Notes: generated by a model from the sequence alone, not told the origin. Shown: positions 34,397-43,555, counted from the first letter of the stretch. The stretch: 64,000 nt of DNA from Ideonella sp. (GCA_015075545.1 JABTUC010000008.1:1-64000), one strand, 5' to 3'. A program made the numbers and translations.

Positions 34397-37090
34397 TCAG
34401 CGCTCCGGCGCGTGGTTGCGCAGCAGCTCGGCGAACTCGGCTGCCGAGACCGGCTTGCTGAAGAAGAAACCCTGCATCTGGTCGCACGCGCGCTCGCGCA
34501 GGAACTGCTGCTGCTCGAGCGTCTCCACGCCCTCGGCCACCACCGTCAGGCTGAGCGTGCGGCCCATGGCGATGATCGCCTCGGCGATGGCCTTGTCTTC
34601 GCTGTCGCTCGGCAGCTCGCGGATGAACGAACGGTCGACCTTGAGAGTGTCGATCGGAAAGCGCTTGAGCTGCGCCAGCGACGAGTAGCCGGTGCCGAAG
34701 TCGTCGATCGCCAGCCACACGCCCATCGCCTTGAGCGCGCCGAGCACCTCGAGCGCACGCTCGACGTTGTGCATCACCGAGCTCTCGGTGACCTCCAGCT
34801 CGAGCAGATCGGGCGCGAGCCCGGTCTCGACCAGCACGTTGCGCACCGCGCCCACCAGCTCCGGGTCGAGCAGTTGGCGCGGCGAGAGGTTGACCGACAC
34901 CCGCACCGGTGGCAACCCGGCGCGCTGCCAGGCGACGCCTTGCGCGCAGGCGTTGCGCAGCACCCAGCGGCCGATCGTCAGGATCAACCCGGTCTCCTCG
35001 GCCAACGGGATGAATTTGGCCGGCGACACCGGCCCCAGCTCGGTGCTCGTCCAGCGCAGCAGCGCCTCGACGCCGGCGATGGTGTTGTGCGCCAGGTCGA
35101 GCTTGGCCTGGTAGTGCAGCGACAGCTCGTTGCGCTCGATGGCGCGGCGCAGCTGCGTCTCCAGCGTCAGCCGCTCGAGCGACATCGTCTCCAGCCGGCC
35201 ATCGTAGAACTGGAAGTTGTTCTTGCCTTCCTCCTTGGCGTGGTACATCGCCAGATCGGCATGCGTCATCAGCAGCATCTCGTCGCGCGCATCGTCGGGG
35301 AACAGCGAAATGCCGATGCTGGCCGTGACGCGGCACTCCTGGCTGTTGAGCTCGATCGGGCGGATCACCGCCGACAGCAGCTTGCGCGCGATCGTCGCCG
35401 ACTCCTCGGCGCTGTTCAGGTCCTGCAGCAGCATCACGAACTCGTCGCCGCCCAGGCGCGCCACGATGTCGCTGGCGCGCAGGCTCTCCTTCAGCCGCCG
35501 CGCCACCTCGCGCAGCAGCGCGTCGCCGGCGTCGTGACCGAGGCTGTCGTTGATGAACTTGAAGCGGTCGAGGTCGATGAACAGCACCGCGAAGCGGCGT
35601 TCGTTGCGGCGCGCCGACGCCAGCACGTGGCTCAGCAGCTCGGCGAACATCACCCGGTTGGGCAGCCCGGTCAGGCTGTCGTGGGTGGCCAGGTACTCGA
35701 TGCGCGCCTCGGCCTGCTTGCGCGACGTGATGTCGCGCGAGACGCCGCGGTAGCCGACGAAGCGCCCTTCGGCGTCGTGCAGCGGCTCGCCGCTGCCGCT
35801 GATGTGACGGCGCCGGCCGCGCTTGTCGGTGTACGCGTACTCGAAGTCGCGGAACGACTCGCGGCGCTCCAGCCGGGCACGCAGGTCGGCCCAGCCGAGG
35901 TCGCTGTCGGCGCCGGGCAGATCCCAGGCCAGGCGGCCGCGCAGCCGCTGCGCCGCCTCTTCCTTGCCCGCGCCGCCGAAGACGGTGTAGCGCAGGTCGG
36001 CGTCGAGCTCCCAGTACCAGTCGGACGACAGCTCCACCAGGCTCTTGAAGCGCTGCTCACTGCGCTGCAAGGCCAGCTCGGCGAGCTTGCGCGACGTGAC
36101 GTCCTGCGTCACCGAGATGTCGTGCAGCGGGCGGCCGGCGCCATCGCGCTGCACCGACACGGTGAGCTGCACCCACACCGTCGAGCCATCCTTGTGCAGG
36201 TAGCGCTTCTCGAGCTGGAACGAATCGATCTCGCCCGCGCGCAGGCGCGAGCGCAGCGAATCGGTGGCGTTGCGGTCGTCGGGGTGCGAGATCTGCTTGA
36301 CGGTCTTGCCCAGCAGCTCGTCGCGCGGGTAGCCGAGCATCTCGCACAGCGCGCGGTTCACCTGGATGTAGCGTCCGCCTTCGTCGACGTGCGAGATGCC
36401 GGTCGCCGCCAGTTCGATGGTGTCGGCATAGCGCTTCTCGCTCTCGCGCAGCGCGGCCTGCGCCTGCGCGCGCAGGCAGAACTGGCCGATCTGGCTGCCG
36501 ATGTAGCGCGTGCACTCGAGCAGCTCGGCGTCGAGCTCGGCGACATCCTGGCTGTAGAACTCGACCACGCCGAGCACCCGGCCCGAGGCCACGATCGGAA
36601 ACGCGAACGCGCTGCGCAGCCCGGCGCGCGCGGCGTGCGGCGCGCGCCCGAAGCTGGGCTCGGCGGTCACGTCGCGCATCCACACCGGCGCGCCGGCGAG
36701 CCAGCTACGGCGCACCAGGCCGCCTTGCACGGCCACCTGGCGCTGCCCCGCGGTCAAGCGCACGAACGCCTGCACCGGCGCCTCGTCGATGCCCCAGCCG
36801 CCGATGCAGCGCATCGTGTCGTCGTGCGCCTCGTCGAGCCAGACGGCACCGCAGGCCCAGCCCAGTTCCTCGCACACCGCGCGCACGACCAGCGGCGCCG
36901 CCTCGCGCAGATCGAACGAGCGCGACAGCGCGCCCGTGACGCCGTGCTCGATCACCAGCCGCTGCGCGGTGCGCGAACGGCGCAGCTGCTCGGGGGTCAT
37001 GCGCAGCGCCGCCGGCTCGTAGCTTCCAAGCTCGGCCAGGACGGATTCGCTGGGTGTGACGTCGCGCATGAGGCTCACCAGGGTGGACAT
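34397..37090 (-). CDS. GAF-PAS-PAS-GGDEF-EAL cyclic-di-GMP turnover protein
   Basis: A cytoplasmic signalling protein of about 897 residues. A GAF-like domain is at about 40-190, PAS domains with PAC ends at about 200-320 and 335-450 (SEQRFKSLVELSSDWYW...), a GGDEF domain at 460-620 with intact RLGGDEFVMLLQ, and an EAL domain at about 630-885 with AGVEALLRW, DDFGTGYSSL and VVAEGVET, so both the diguanylate cyclase and phosphodiesterase motifs look active. The start is uncertain (GTG 37129, ATG 37090 and ATG 37069 are all in frame); ATG 37090 is chosen provisionally. It ends next to the double hairpin and is followed by the tRNA in the opposite direction. Confidence 0.92.
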   Translation of the reverse strand: MSTLVSLMRDVTPSESVLAELGSYEPAALRMTPEQLRRSRTAQRLVIEHGVTGALSRSFDLREAAPLVVRAVCEELGWACGAVWLDEAHDDTMRCIGGWGIDEAPVQAFVRLTAGQRQVAVQGGLVRRSWLAGAPVWMRDVTAEPSFGRAPHAARAGLRSAFAFPIVASGRVLGVVEFYSQDVAELDAELLECTRYIGSQIGQFCLRAQAQAALRESEKRYADTIELAATGISHVDEGGRYIQVNRALCEMLGYPRDELLGKTVKQISHPDDRNATDSLRSRLRAGEIDSFQLEKRYLHKDGSTVWVQLTVSVQRDGAGRPLHDISVTQDVTSRKLAELALQRSEQRFKSLVELSSDWYWELDADLRYTVFGGAGKEEAAQRLRGRLAWDLPGADSDLGWADLRARLERRESFRDFEYAYTDKRGRRRHISGSGEPLHDAEGRFVGYRGVSRDITSRKQAEARIEYLATHDSLTGLPNRVMFAELLSHVLASARRNERRFAVLFIDLDRFKFINDSLGHDAGDALLREVARRLKESLRASDIVARLGGDEFVMLLQDLNSAEESATIARKLLSAVIRPIELNSQECRVTASIGISLFPDDARDEMLLMTHADLAMYHAKEEGKNNFQFYDGRLETMSLERLTLETQLRRAIERNELSLHYQAKLDLAHNTIAGVEALLRWTSTELGPVSPAKFIPLAEETGLILTIGRWVLRNACAQGVAWQRAGLPPVRVSVNLSPRQLLDPELVGAVRNVLVETGLAPDLLELEVTESSVMHNVERALEVLGALKAMGVWLAIDDFGTGYSSLAQLKRFPIDTLKVDRSFIRELPSDSEDKAIAEAIIAMGRTLSLTVVAEGVETLEQQQFLRERACDQMQGFFFSKPVSAAEFAELLRNHAPER

Positions 37091-37213
37091 CCGGATATCG
37101 GCGCCGCCGCAGGCGACTTGAGCGCGCACCCGCGTCGATTCAGCGGGCGAATGTGGCAGCCGCGACGCGGCCGGCCGCAGGGGCGCTCGCTATAATCCGC
37201 GCCCTCGCACCCA

Positions 37214-37289
37214 GCCGGTGTAGCTCAGTTGGTAGAGCAGCGCATTCGTAATGCGAAGGTCGACAGTTCGAGTCCGTCCATCGGCACCA
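37214..37289 (+). tRNA. tRNA-Thr (anticodon CGT)
   Basis: A 76-base cloverleaf with encoded CCA. Acceptor GCCGGTG pairs with CATCGGC (one G-U), the D arm is GCTC...GAGC, the anticodon loop is TTCGTAA (anticodon CGT, reading ACG), the T arm GACAG...CCGTC has one A-C mismatch, and ACCA ends the molecule. A TATAAT-like sequence lies about 25 bases upstream (around 37190-37198). Confidence 0.95.
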
Positions 37290-37302
37290 GCCTTAAGCCT
37301 GT

Positions 37303-37343
37303 CCGACCCTGAGACACGGCGGGCCGGACCTGAGACACCGGCG
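37303..37343 (+). repeat. Short tandem duplication 3' of tRNA-Thr
   Basis: CCGACCCTGAGACACGGCG (37303-37321) is followed after two bases by CCGGACCTGAGACACCGGCG (37324-37343), two imperfect copies of a CCTGAGACAC motif. Short motifs of this type occur near IS481-type ends, but no transposase is present; origin unknown. Confidence 0.45.
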
Positions 37344-37447
37344 ACATCCGCAGGCCGAGCCGCGGAAGGTGGGTCGGCGCAGTGGGAACCCGCTGTTTTC
37401 GTGCGCTTTGCACCGACGGCGATGCCGGCCGCGGCCAAACGCGGCAC

Positions 37448-38149
37448 TCAGCCACCGCCCGCGGGCAGGCGCGACATGTAGTCGGCGAGCGCGTCGAGCT
37501 CGGCATCGCCCATCGGCCCGACCACATTGACCATGCGCGGATTGGCGTTGCGGCGCGCGCCGTCGCGAATGTCGACCATCTCGCGCAGCAGGTAACGGTA
37601 GTGCTGGCCGGAAACGCGCGGGTAGAACTTGCTCGCGTCGCCCTCGCCGGCCCTGCCGTGACATTCGGCGCAGTGGCTGTCGTAGCTGCGCTGCGCAGCA
37701 TCGAGCCCGGCGCCGCTGCCGCGACCGTTGTTGGGTGGCGAAGGCAGCTTCGACAGGTAGACGGCAATATCGGCGATGTCTTGCGGGCTCAACACGTGGC
37801 GGTCGGCGAACGGCAGCATCGTTGTGTTGCTGCGGCGGCCGGCGCGCACGTCGGTGAGCTGCTTGATCAGCACGGTGTCGTGCTGACCCGCCAGCCTCGG
37901 GTAGCTGCCGTCGGGGCGGCCCAGCGCTCCTGCCCGGTGGCAGCCTTGGCACACCTCGAACGCGATGGCGCCGCGCGTGGCGTCGCCGTGTGCACGCAGC
38001 GCGATCAGCTTCTCGCCCTGCATCTGGTTCCAGGTGTACTCGGGTTCGTCGGCCCGCGGCGGGGCGCCGCAGCCGGCCAGGCCCGCCGCCACGGCGAACA
38101 AGGCCAAGTTGCGTGGCCACCGGCGGCCCGACGATGTACGCATGGTCAT
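37448..38149 (-). CDS. Dihaem c-type cytochrome, lipoprotein
   Basis: A 233-residue exported dihaem protein. A lipoprotein signal is visible (LALFAVAAGLAGCGAPP). Two haem-binding motifs are CQGCH near residue 70 and CAECH near 160, with downstream Met candidates (TTMLPFADRHVLSP; PRMVNVVG), so it resembles the cytochrome c553/c4 group, an electron carrier. The ATG at 38149 (or 38143, two codons inside) gives the signal. It begins 5 bases after the preceding cytochrome gene and is the last gene of the MtrAB-type cluster. Confidence 0.88.
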   Translation of the reverse strand: MTMRTSSGRRWPRNLALFAVAAGLAGCGAPPRADEPEYTWNQMQGEKLIALRAHGDATRGAIAFEVCQGCHRAGALGRPDGSYPRLAGQHDTVLIKQLTDVRAGRRSNTTMLPFADRHVLSPQDIADIAVYLSKLPSPPNNGRGSGAGLDAAQRSYDSHCAECHGRAGEGDASKFYPRVSGQHYRYLLREMVDIRDGARRNANPRMVNVVGPMGDAELDALADYMSRLPAGGG

Positions 38150-38154
38150 CTTTC

Positions 38155-38760
38155 TCACGGCAGCGTCGCCAGGTACTGAGCCACCGCCGCCATCTCGTCG
38201 TCGCTCAGGCGTGCCGCGACGGCGCGCATGACGCGGGCCTTGTCGTTCTTGCGCACGCCGCTCTTGAACGCCTTCATCTGGTCGAGTGCATAGCTCGGCA
38301 CCTGGCTCGCCAGCCGCGGGTAGCGCTCGTTGCCCGTGGCACCCTCGGCGTGGCAGCCCACGCACGCGGGAACCCCGGTGGCGGTGTTGCCGTCCGCGTA
38401 CAAGGCCTTGCCGGCGGCGACGAGCTTCTCGTCGCTCGCCCCGGCCGGCCTGGGCTTCTGCGCCGCGTAGTACGCAGCCACCGTCGCCACGTCGGCCGCC
38501 TTCAGGGCCTCGAGGGCGGGCGCCATCGCATCGTTGCTGCGGCGACCGGCCAGAAAGTCGCGCAGCTGCTTGTCGAGATACTCGGCGCGCTGCCCGGCGA
38601 GCTGCGGAAACGCCGGCACCGGCGGGTTGCCGTCCGCGCCGTGGCAGGCCTGGCACATCGTCTGCACCACCTCGGGCAGTGGTTGCGCCGATGCGCCAGC
38701 CAGCACCGCAGCGAGGAGCCACGCCGCGGTGCGGGGCGTCGCACTCGCGCGACTCACCAT
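38155..38760 (-). CDS. Dihaem c-type cytochrome (c4-like)
   Basis: A 201-residue exported protein with an N-terminal signal (AAWLLAAVLAGASAQ) and two haem motifs, CQACH near residue 44 and CVGCH near 143. It carries the c4-type context FPQLAGQRAEYLDKQLRDFLAGRRSNDAM and YPRLASQVPSYALDQMKAFKSGVRKNDKARVM, with Met ligands after each motif. It overlaps the end of the outer-membrane barrel gene by 7 bases, so the cluster is translationally linked. Probably a periplasmic electron shuttle for the MtrAB-type complex. Confidence 0.9.
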   Translation of the reverse strand: MVSRASATPRTAAWLLAAVLAGASAQPLPEVVQTMCQACHGADGNPPVPAFPQLAGQRAEYLDKQLRDFLAGRRSNDAMAPALEALKAADVATVAAYYAAQKPRPAGASDEKLVAAGKALYADGNTATGVPACVGCHAEGATGNERYPRLASQVPSYALDQMKAFKSGVRKNDKARVMRAVAARLSDDEMAAVAQYLATLP

Positions 38761-41516
38761 GCGACCTGCACGAACGCACCCAACGCGTTGACGCGATAGT
38801 CCTGCGGGCCGGAGTCGAGATAGGTCTGCTGGTTGGCCGCCGGCGTGGGGTTGGCGGCCACACCGTCGTAGTGCCAGTCGCTGATCCGCCCGCGCTCGTG
38901 GCGCAGCAGCAGGCGCAGGGTCACATTGCGGTTCACCGGCATCAGCAGGTTCGCATCGAGCACCTGCTGGCGCAGCGTCATCGCGGGGAAGCCGCCCCCG
39001 ACGAGCGCTGCGGCGGCCGGCGTCATCGCCAGTGCAGCGGCGTTGTAGGTGTAGTCGAGCGTGCTGCGGCTGCTGGCCCAGGTGTAGGTGGCGTCCAGCC
39101 GCACGCGGCCGAAGTCGTGACGGCCGCCGATGCCCAGGCTCGTGCTGCGGTCGGTCTGGGTGGCCGACCAACTGCGGCTCGAGGGGAAGAGCGGGCTCAA
39201 GGCATCGGCCGTGCCGCACAGCGCGAGGAAATTGGCACCGGTCAGGGCGCCCGCGGTGCCGACGACCGTCTGGCCCACAGGCGGCACCGCACTGGTGCCG
39301 ACGGTGCCGTCGCTGTACAGGTAGTAGGTGTTGCCCAGCACGCAGGCGTTCGACTGCACACCGTACTGGCGCATCCGCGCGTCCTGCTGCGAGGCAAAGC
39401 CGAACAGGCCGGTATTCGGCGTGGGCTGCCAGTTCAGGTCGAGGTTCAGCGAGTTCTGCGTCTGCCGGCCGGTGCGGCCATACGCCGAGTCGGGGTACTT
39501 CTGCTCGCGCGCCTGCGCCGCCAGCATGAGATCGAGGTTGTCCGCCAGCGCGGTGTTGAAGCGCAGGTTGAGCACCATCTGGTCGCGGTCGGCGAGGTCG
39601 AACTTGCGATGCAGCGAGTTGATGTGGATCCAGCCCGCCACATTGGTGCCGTTGGCCGTGGGCTCGGGCCCCATCGAGACGCTGAAGAACTCCTCGTACG
39701 GGTCGGAATGGTAGGTGCTGCCGCGCCGGCGCGAGCCTTCGAGCGAGGCGCGCAGCGTTCCGCCGGCGAGGTTGCGATGCACGTAGCCCAGCTTGAGGCG
39801 ATCGTCCCAGGTGCGGTCGCGTTCGCGGTGCGATCGCTCGATAGTTTCGCGCTCGAGCTGGACGTTGAACGCCTGGCTGCGCGCGAAGCGCCACTCCGCG
39901 GCCGCGCTGATGTTGTCCTGCGTGTGGTCGTAGGGGACGTTGGCGATGTTGACGTTGCCTGCGCTGGGCACCAGCCCCAGCGCCCGCACGGCATCGAGGT
40001 TGCACAGCGCGGCGTTGTACGCGGTCGGCAAGGTTCCGACCGGGTTGTTGCCGGGCGTCACGTTCGGCACCACCGCCGCCACGCCGCTGCCATCGTTGAT
40101 CAGGCGCGCCCACTGGCCGGTGAGCGGGTTGCAGCTCAGGTACTCGGGTGTGTCGTTGGAGGTCTCGTAGCGTCGCAGCTTCGCGCGCACGTCGACACTC
40201 GGCGCAGGCGCGAAGGCGGCCCCGAGATCGAGCAGGCGGGTGTCCATGCGGGCGCGCGCGCTGTCGCGGTACAGCGACGCCGTCGTGTCCCAGGCGCCGC
40301 CCGCGATGCCGTTGACGATTGCAGCCGCGTATGGCGTGGGCGGAATCAGCGCGTCGTTCTGGCGCATCCGCGTCAGCGATACGACTCCGGTCAGTCGCAT
40401 GCGGGCGAACTCGGGCATCGAGTGCGCGACTTCGGCCCTCAGGTTGTACATGTCGTTGTCGGGGTACAGGTCGAACACCGCCTGCGGGAAGCTGGCGAGG
40501 CCGTTGGCCGGCGCGACGAACAACGGGCTGTCGACGGTCATCGTGCCGACGCGGTTGCGGAACATCGAGGCCGACGCCTGGACGTTGGCGCTCGTGCGCT
40601 GGCCGCTCCAGCGCAGCCCGGCCACCAGGTCGGTGGTGCGGTAGTCGATCGACTCGGGAATCTCGACGCCGCCCGTGCCGCCGCCGCCGCCCATGACCAT
40701 GCCGAACGGTCGCGCGCCCTTGCGGTTCTCGTTGGTGAGGTTGGCAAAGACCTCGAGCGAGTCGCTCAGATGCACATCGAAGCGCAGCCCGCCCTTCTCG
40801 CGCAGCGCGCTGAGCGACGAATACGGCGTGGCCAGCGCGGCGGCGCCGATCGCGGCATCGGTGGTGGCGGCGGTGGCCGGCGCCACCGGGCCGGCCACCA
40901 GCGGACTGCGCAGCGTCAGGCGCGCGCCGCCCGTGCCGTCCCAGAGGTTTCGGTAGGTGCTGGTGAAGACGTGATTGGTCTCGTTGTAGAAACCGCTCAG
41001 CTTCCAGGCGTTGTGGCGCCCGATGCTGGCGCCGATGTACTGGTCGTGGTAGCCGATGCCGCCGGCCTCGGCTTCGACGAACAGCCCTCGGGCGGGGTTC
41101 TCCGCCTCGAACGACAAGCCTGCAAGGTAGGGGCCGTTCTTCAGCGTGCGGTACTGCCTGAACAGCGCCGCATCGCGGTCGCCGCCGACGCTCAAGCCGC
41201 CGAGCTCGACGCTGCCGCGCGTCAGCCAGCCGCCATCGCCGAGCGCGCTCTTCTCGCCGAGAACGTACGGCGCCAGGTGCAGGAAGCCGGTCGGCGTGCG
41301 TTGGTTGGCGCTCTCGGCACCGAGCCCTTCCGCATCGCGCAGGCGCAAACCGCCCGACAGCGGCACGATGCTGTTGCCCAGCGTCGTATCGCCGATCAGG
41401 CCCGAGTCGGCCCACGCAGCCGGCGCCGCCAGGCTGGTGGCTGCCGCAAGGGCGACGAGCGAGCGGTGCGGCGCGAAAGCGGGCCGTCTGCGGATGACAC
41501 GTCGACGTGAACTCAT
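38754..41516 (-). CDS. MtrB/PioB-family decahaem-associated outer membrane barrel
   Basis: A 920-residue outer-membrane beta-barrel of the MtrB/PioB family, which wraps the decahaem cytochrome and lets electrons cross the outer membrane. A signal peptide ends near APAAWA-DSG. The long chain of amphipathic strands includes STYRNLWDGTGGARLTLRSP, DYRTTDLVAGLRWSGQRT and RQQVLDANLLMPVNRNVTLR, and it ends in Trp (FVQVAW), normal for barrels. MtrB proteins usually have a CXXC near the mature N-terminus; none is seen here, as in many PioB-type proteins. It lies 15 bases after the decahaem gene. Confidence 0.92.
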   Translation of the reverse strand: MSSRRRVIRRRPAFAPHRSLVALAAATSLAAPAAWADSGLIGDTTLGNSIVPLSGGLRLRDAEGLGAESANQRTPTGFLHLAPYVLGEKSALGDGGWLTRGSVELGGLSVGGDRDAALFRQYRTLKNGPYLAGLSFEAENPARGLFVEAEAGGIGYHDQYIGASIGRHNAWKLSGFYNETNHVFTSTYRNLWDGTGGARLTLRSPLVAGPVAPATAATTDAAIGAAALATPYSSLSALREKGGLRFDVHLSDSLEVFANLTNENRKGARPFGMVMGGGGGTGGVEIPESIDYRTTDLVAGLRWSGQRTSANVQASASMFRNRVGTMTVDSPLFVAPANGLASFPQAVFDLYPDNDMYNLRAEVAHSMPEFARMRLTGVVSLTRMRQNDALIPPTPYAAAIVNGIAGGAWDTTASLYRDSARARMDTRLLDLGAAFAPAPSVDVRAKLRRYETSNDTPEYLSCNPLTGQWARLINDGSGVAAVVPNVTPGNNPVGTLPTAYNAALCNLDAVRALGLVPSAGNVNIANVPYDHTQDNISAAAEWRFARSQAFNVQLERETIERSHRERDRTWDDRLKLGYVHRNLAGGTLRASLEGSRRRGSTYHSDPYEEFFSVSMGPEPTANGTNVAGWIHINSLHRKFDLADRDQMVLNLRFNTALADNLDLMLAAQAREQKYPDSAYGRTGRQTQNSLNLDLNWQPTPNTGLFGFASQQDARMRQYGVQSNACVLGNTYYLYSDGTVGTSAVPPVGQTVVGTAGALTGANFLALCGTADALSPLFPSSRSWSATQTDRSTSLGIGGRHDFGRVRLDATYTWASSRSTLDYTYNAAALAMTPAAAALVGGGFPAMTLRQQVLDANLLMPVNRNVTLRLLLRHERGRISDWHYDGVAANPTPAANQQTYLDSGPQDYRVNALGAFVQVAW

Positions 41517-41531
41517 CTGCGTCCTCCTCGA

Positions 41532-42482
41532 TCAGCGCTGGAAGCGCGCACCGCTCGGGTGATTGCTGCCGTGGATCTGCGAGTGGCAGTTCTGGCAGCT
41601 ACGCCCGATGACCCGCTGGCCCGCCACGCCGCCCGGGAGTTGCGCCGCGGCGGCCGTCTGGTTGGCGCCGTAGAAGGTGCCCGGATGGAAGATCTGGTTG
41701 TGGCACTGCTGACACAGCTGAGGTCGCGTCGCAACCAGCAGCTTGTCGTGGTTCGAACCGTGCGGACTGTGGCAGTTCAGGCAGCTCTCGCGCACCGGCG
41801 CGTGCTCCCACAGCATCGGCCCGCGCTTCTCGGCGTGGCATGCGTAGCAGACGTCGTTGACGCTGTCGGCCTTGAGCAGCGGCCGCGTCGGGCTGCCGTG
41901 CGGGTTGTGGCAATCGGCGCAGCTCATCTTGCCCTCGGGCAACGGCATGTGCGATCGCTTGGCGAACTCCGAGCGCTGCTGGCGGTGACAGTTCTGGCAG
42001 GTGTCGTTGATCGTCGCGCGCACCAGCAGGGCGCGGTCGGACCCCTTCATCATCGGGTTATGGCAATCGGCGCAGCTGAGCTGGTTGCTGGCATGCACCG
42101 AACCCGGCCAGTGCAGCCGGTTGCCCCCGCTGTGGCACGACAGGCACGCGGCGGTCTGCACCTCCGGCGGGGTGCCCGAGGCCCGCGTGAAGCCGATGAT
42201 GAGACTCTTGTCGGACGCCTTCTTCGCATGCGCCGCGCCCGGCCCGTGGCAGGCCTCGCAACCGGCGCGCTCGCGTTCGTTGGCCGGGTTGCCGCGGAAG
42301 ATCTTGGCGTGCCCGGTTTCGCGGAAGTGCGCCTCCTCCTGCGTGTGGCAGCCGATGCAGACCTTCTCGCCGACGTAGCCGTTGGCCTGTGCCTGCGCAG
42401 CCGGGGCCACGACGGCGGCCAGGGCGACCATCAGGAAGACGCGAACGACCGGGCTCCACAGGTGCTGCGTGATGTCGCGCAT
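41532..42482 (-). CDS. Decahaem c-type cytochrome (DmsE/MtrA/PioA family)
   Basis: A 316-residue periplasmic cytochrome. The signal peptide is VVRVFLMVALAAVVAPAAQAQ. Ten CXXCH motifs are visible in order: CIGCH, CEACH, CLSCH, CADCH, CQNCH, CADCH, CYACH, CLNCH, CQQCH and CQNCH. The arrangement matches MtrA/DmsE, the periplasmic part of a trans-outer-membrane wire. The MtrB/PioB barrel gene follows immediately, and an AraC regulator precedes it by about 145 bases on the same strand. Whether electrons flow out (metal reduction) or in (Fe(II) oxidation) cannot be told; its N-terminus lacks the extra PioA extension. Confidence 0.95.
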   Translation of the reverse strand: MRDITQHLWSPVVRVFLMVALAAVVAPAAQAQANGYVGEKVCIGCHTQEEAHFRETGHAKIFRGNPANERERAGCEACHGPGAAHAKKASDKSLIIGFTRASGTPPEVQTAACLSCHSGGNRLHWPGSVHASNQLSCADCHNPMMKGSDRALLVRATINDTCQNCHRQQRSEFAKRSHMPLPEGKMSCADCHNPHGSPTRPLLKADSVNDVCYACHAEKRGPMLWEHAPVRESCLNCHSPHGSNHDKLLVATRPQLCQQCHNQIFHPGTFYGANQTAAAAQLPGGVAGQRVIGRSCQNCHSQIHGSNHPSGARFQR

Positions 42483-42628
42483 GACCCCTCCATTGCCCCG
42501 CGGCGGGGACACTTCGCCCCCGCATGTGCCGCAGCCTAGGCCCACGCCATGCCGTGCGGTTGCCCGCCAGCGCACCATCGGTTGACGTTTCGTGCACCTG
42601 CGCGCCGGTGCACCCGATGCGGCGCCGA

Positions 42629-43555
42629 TCAGAGCGACGATGGCGGCACGCCGAAGCGCTTGCGGAAAGCGCGGCTGAAGTGCGCCGGGCTCTCGAAGCC
42701 CCAGCCGATCGCGATGTCGGCGATGCGACGCGCGCCGCGCGCAGCGATCTCGCGCCGGCACGCCTCGAGGCGCTGCTCGCGCACCCAACCCATCACGCCA
42801 TGCTCTCGCCCGGCGTACAGCTTGTGCACGTAGCGCGCCGACAGACCGAGATCGGCCGCGAGCTGCGCGATGCACAGATCGCGATCTCGCAGGTGTGCGC
42901 GCAGCCAGCTCTCGATGCGACGGCGGTGGAAATCGGCGAGGCGACCCTGCCCGGCGGTGTCGCCGGCGGGCTGCGCAGGTGCGCGACGCAGGCCCTCGAC
43001 CAGGTGCAGCGCCGTCGCACCGAGGCGATCGCGGTCGCTTGCCCCGAGCTGCCGATGATGGGCGACCACGAAGCGCAGCAGCCCCGCCACCGCCGACGCC
43101 GGCGCCGACTCCGCCGGGATGCGATTCAGCAGATGCTGAGCCCAATCGGGCAGACAGGCATCCAGTTCGTGCCGAGGCACGTTGAACAGGACCTGGGCGA
43201 ACGACGTGACCCGGTCGACGACGATGTCGCGGTCCGGCGGCACGATGCAGGCATCGCCGGGCGCAAGCTCGACCCGGCGGCCACGATCGGCGAAGATCGA
43301 CACGCCGCGGGTCTGGAACACGAGCGACACCCAGCCCGCACGGCTGGGCCCGCGACGCAAGGTGCGATACGCCCGGCCTTCGATCGCAACCAGCTCGGTC
43401 ACCCCGCAGGCCAGCACCCGCATTGCGGCGTCGAAGTCGGGCTCCAGCGGCTCGATGCGGCATTCGGCGGCGAGTGCCGTGCGCATGGCCTCGCGCCAGT
43501 ACTCCACGCGTTCGCCACGGTCCACCCGTTGTGTCGCAAGACAGAGTTCGGACAT
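42629..43555 (-). CDS. AraC-family transcriptional regulator
   Basis: A 308-residue regulator with an N-terminal AraC-binding/cupin-like domain (VSLVFQTRGVSIFADRGRRVELAPGDACIVPPDRD) and a C-terminal double helix-turn-helix (DRDLCIAQLAADLGLSARYVHKLYAG; RIADIAIGWGFESPAHFSRAFRKRFGVPPSSL). It resembles the FeaR/AraC_binding_2 group. It is the first gene of the strand that carries the MtrAB cluster, with a 146-base gap to the decahaem gene, so it is the likely local activator; the inducer is unknown. Confidence 0.9.
   Translation of the reverse strand: MSELCLATQRVDRGERVEYWREAMRTALAAECRIEPLEPDFDAAMRVLACGVTELVAIEGRAYRTLRRGPSRAGWVSLVFQTRGVSIFADRGRRVELAPGDACIVPPDRDIVVDRVTSFAQVLFNVPRHELDACLPDWAQHLLNRIPAESAPASAVAGLLRFVVAHHRQLGASDRDRLGATALHLVEGLRRAPAQPAGDTAGQGRLADFHRRRIESWLRAHLRDRDLCIAQLAADLGLSARYVHKLYAGREHGVMGWVREQRLEACRREIAARGARRIADIAIGWGFESPAHFSRAFRKRFGVPPSSL

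Noticed and set aside
33668-37195. A 1175-codon plus-strand open frame opposite the GGDEF-EAL gene
   Set aside because: No recognisable domain; the minus strand has intact GGDEF and EAL motifs over the same stretch.
37290-37447. Possible IS481-type end or phage attachment scar after the tRNA
   Set aside because: Only a short CCTGAGACAC duplication is seen; there is no transposase, integrase, or repeat of the tRNA 3' end.
38286-41510. A 1074-codon plus-strand frame opposite the MtrB-type barrel and cytochrome genes
   Set aside because: Shadow frame; the minus strand holds a signal peptide, barrel strands and haem motifs.
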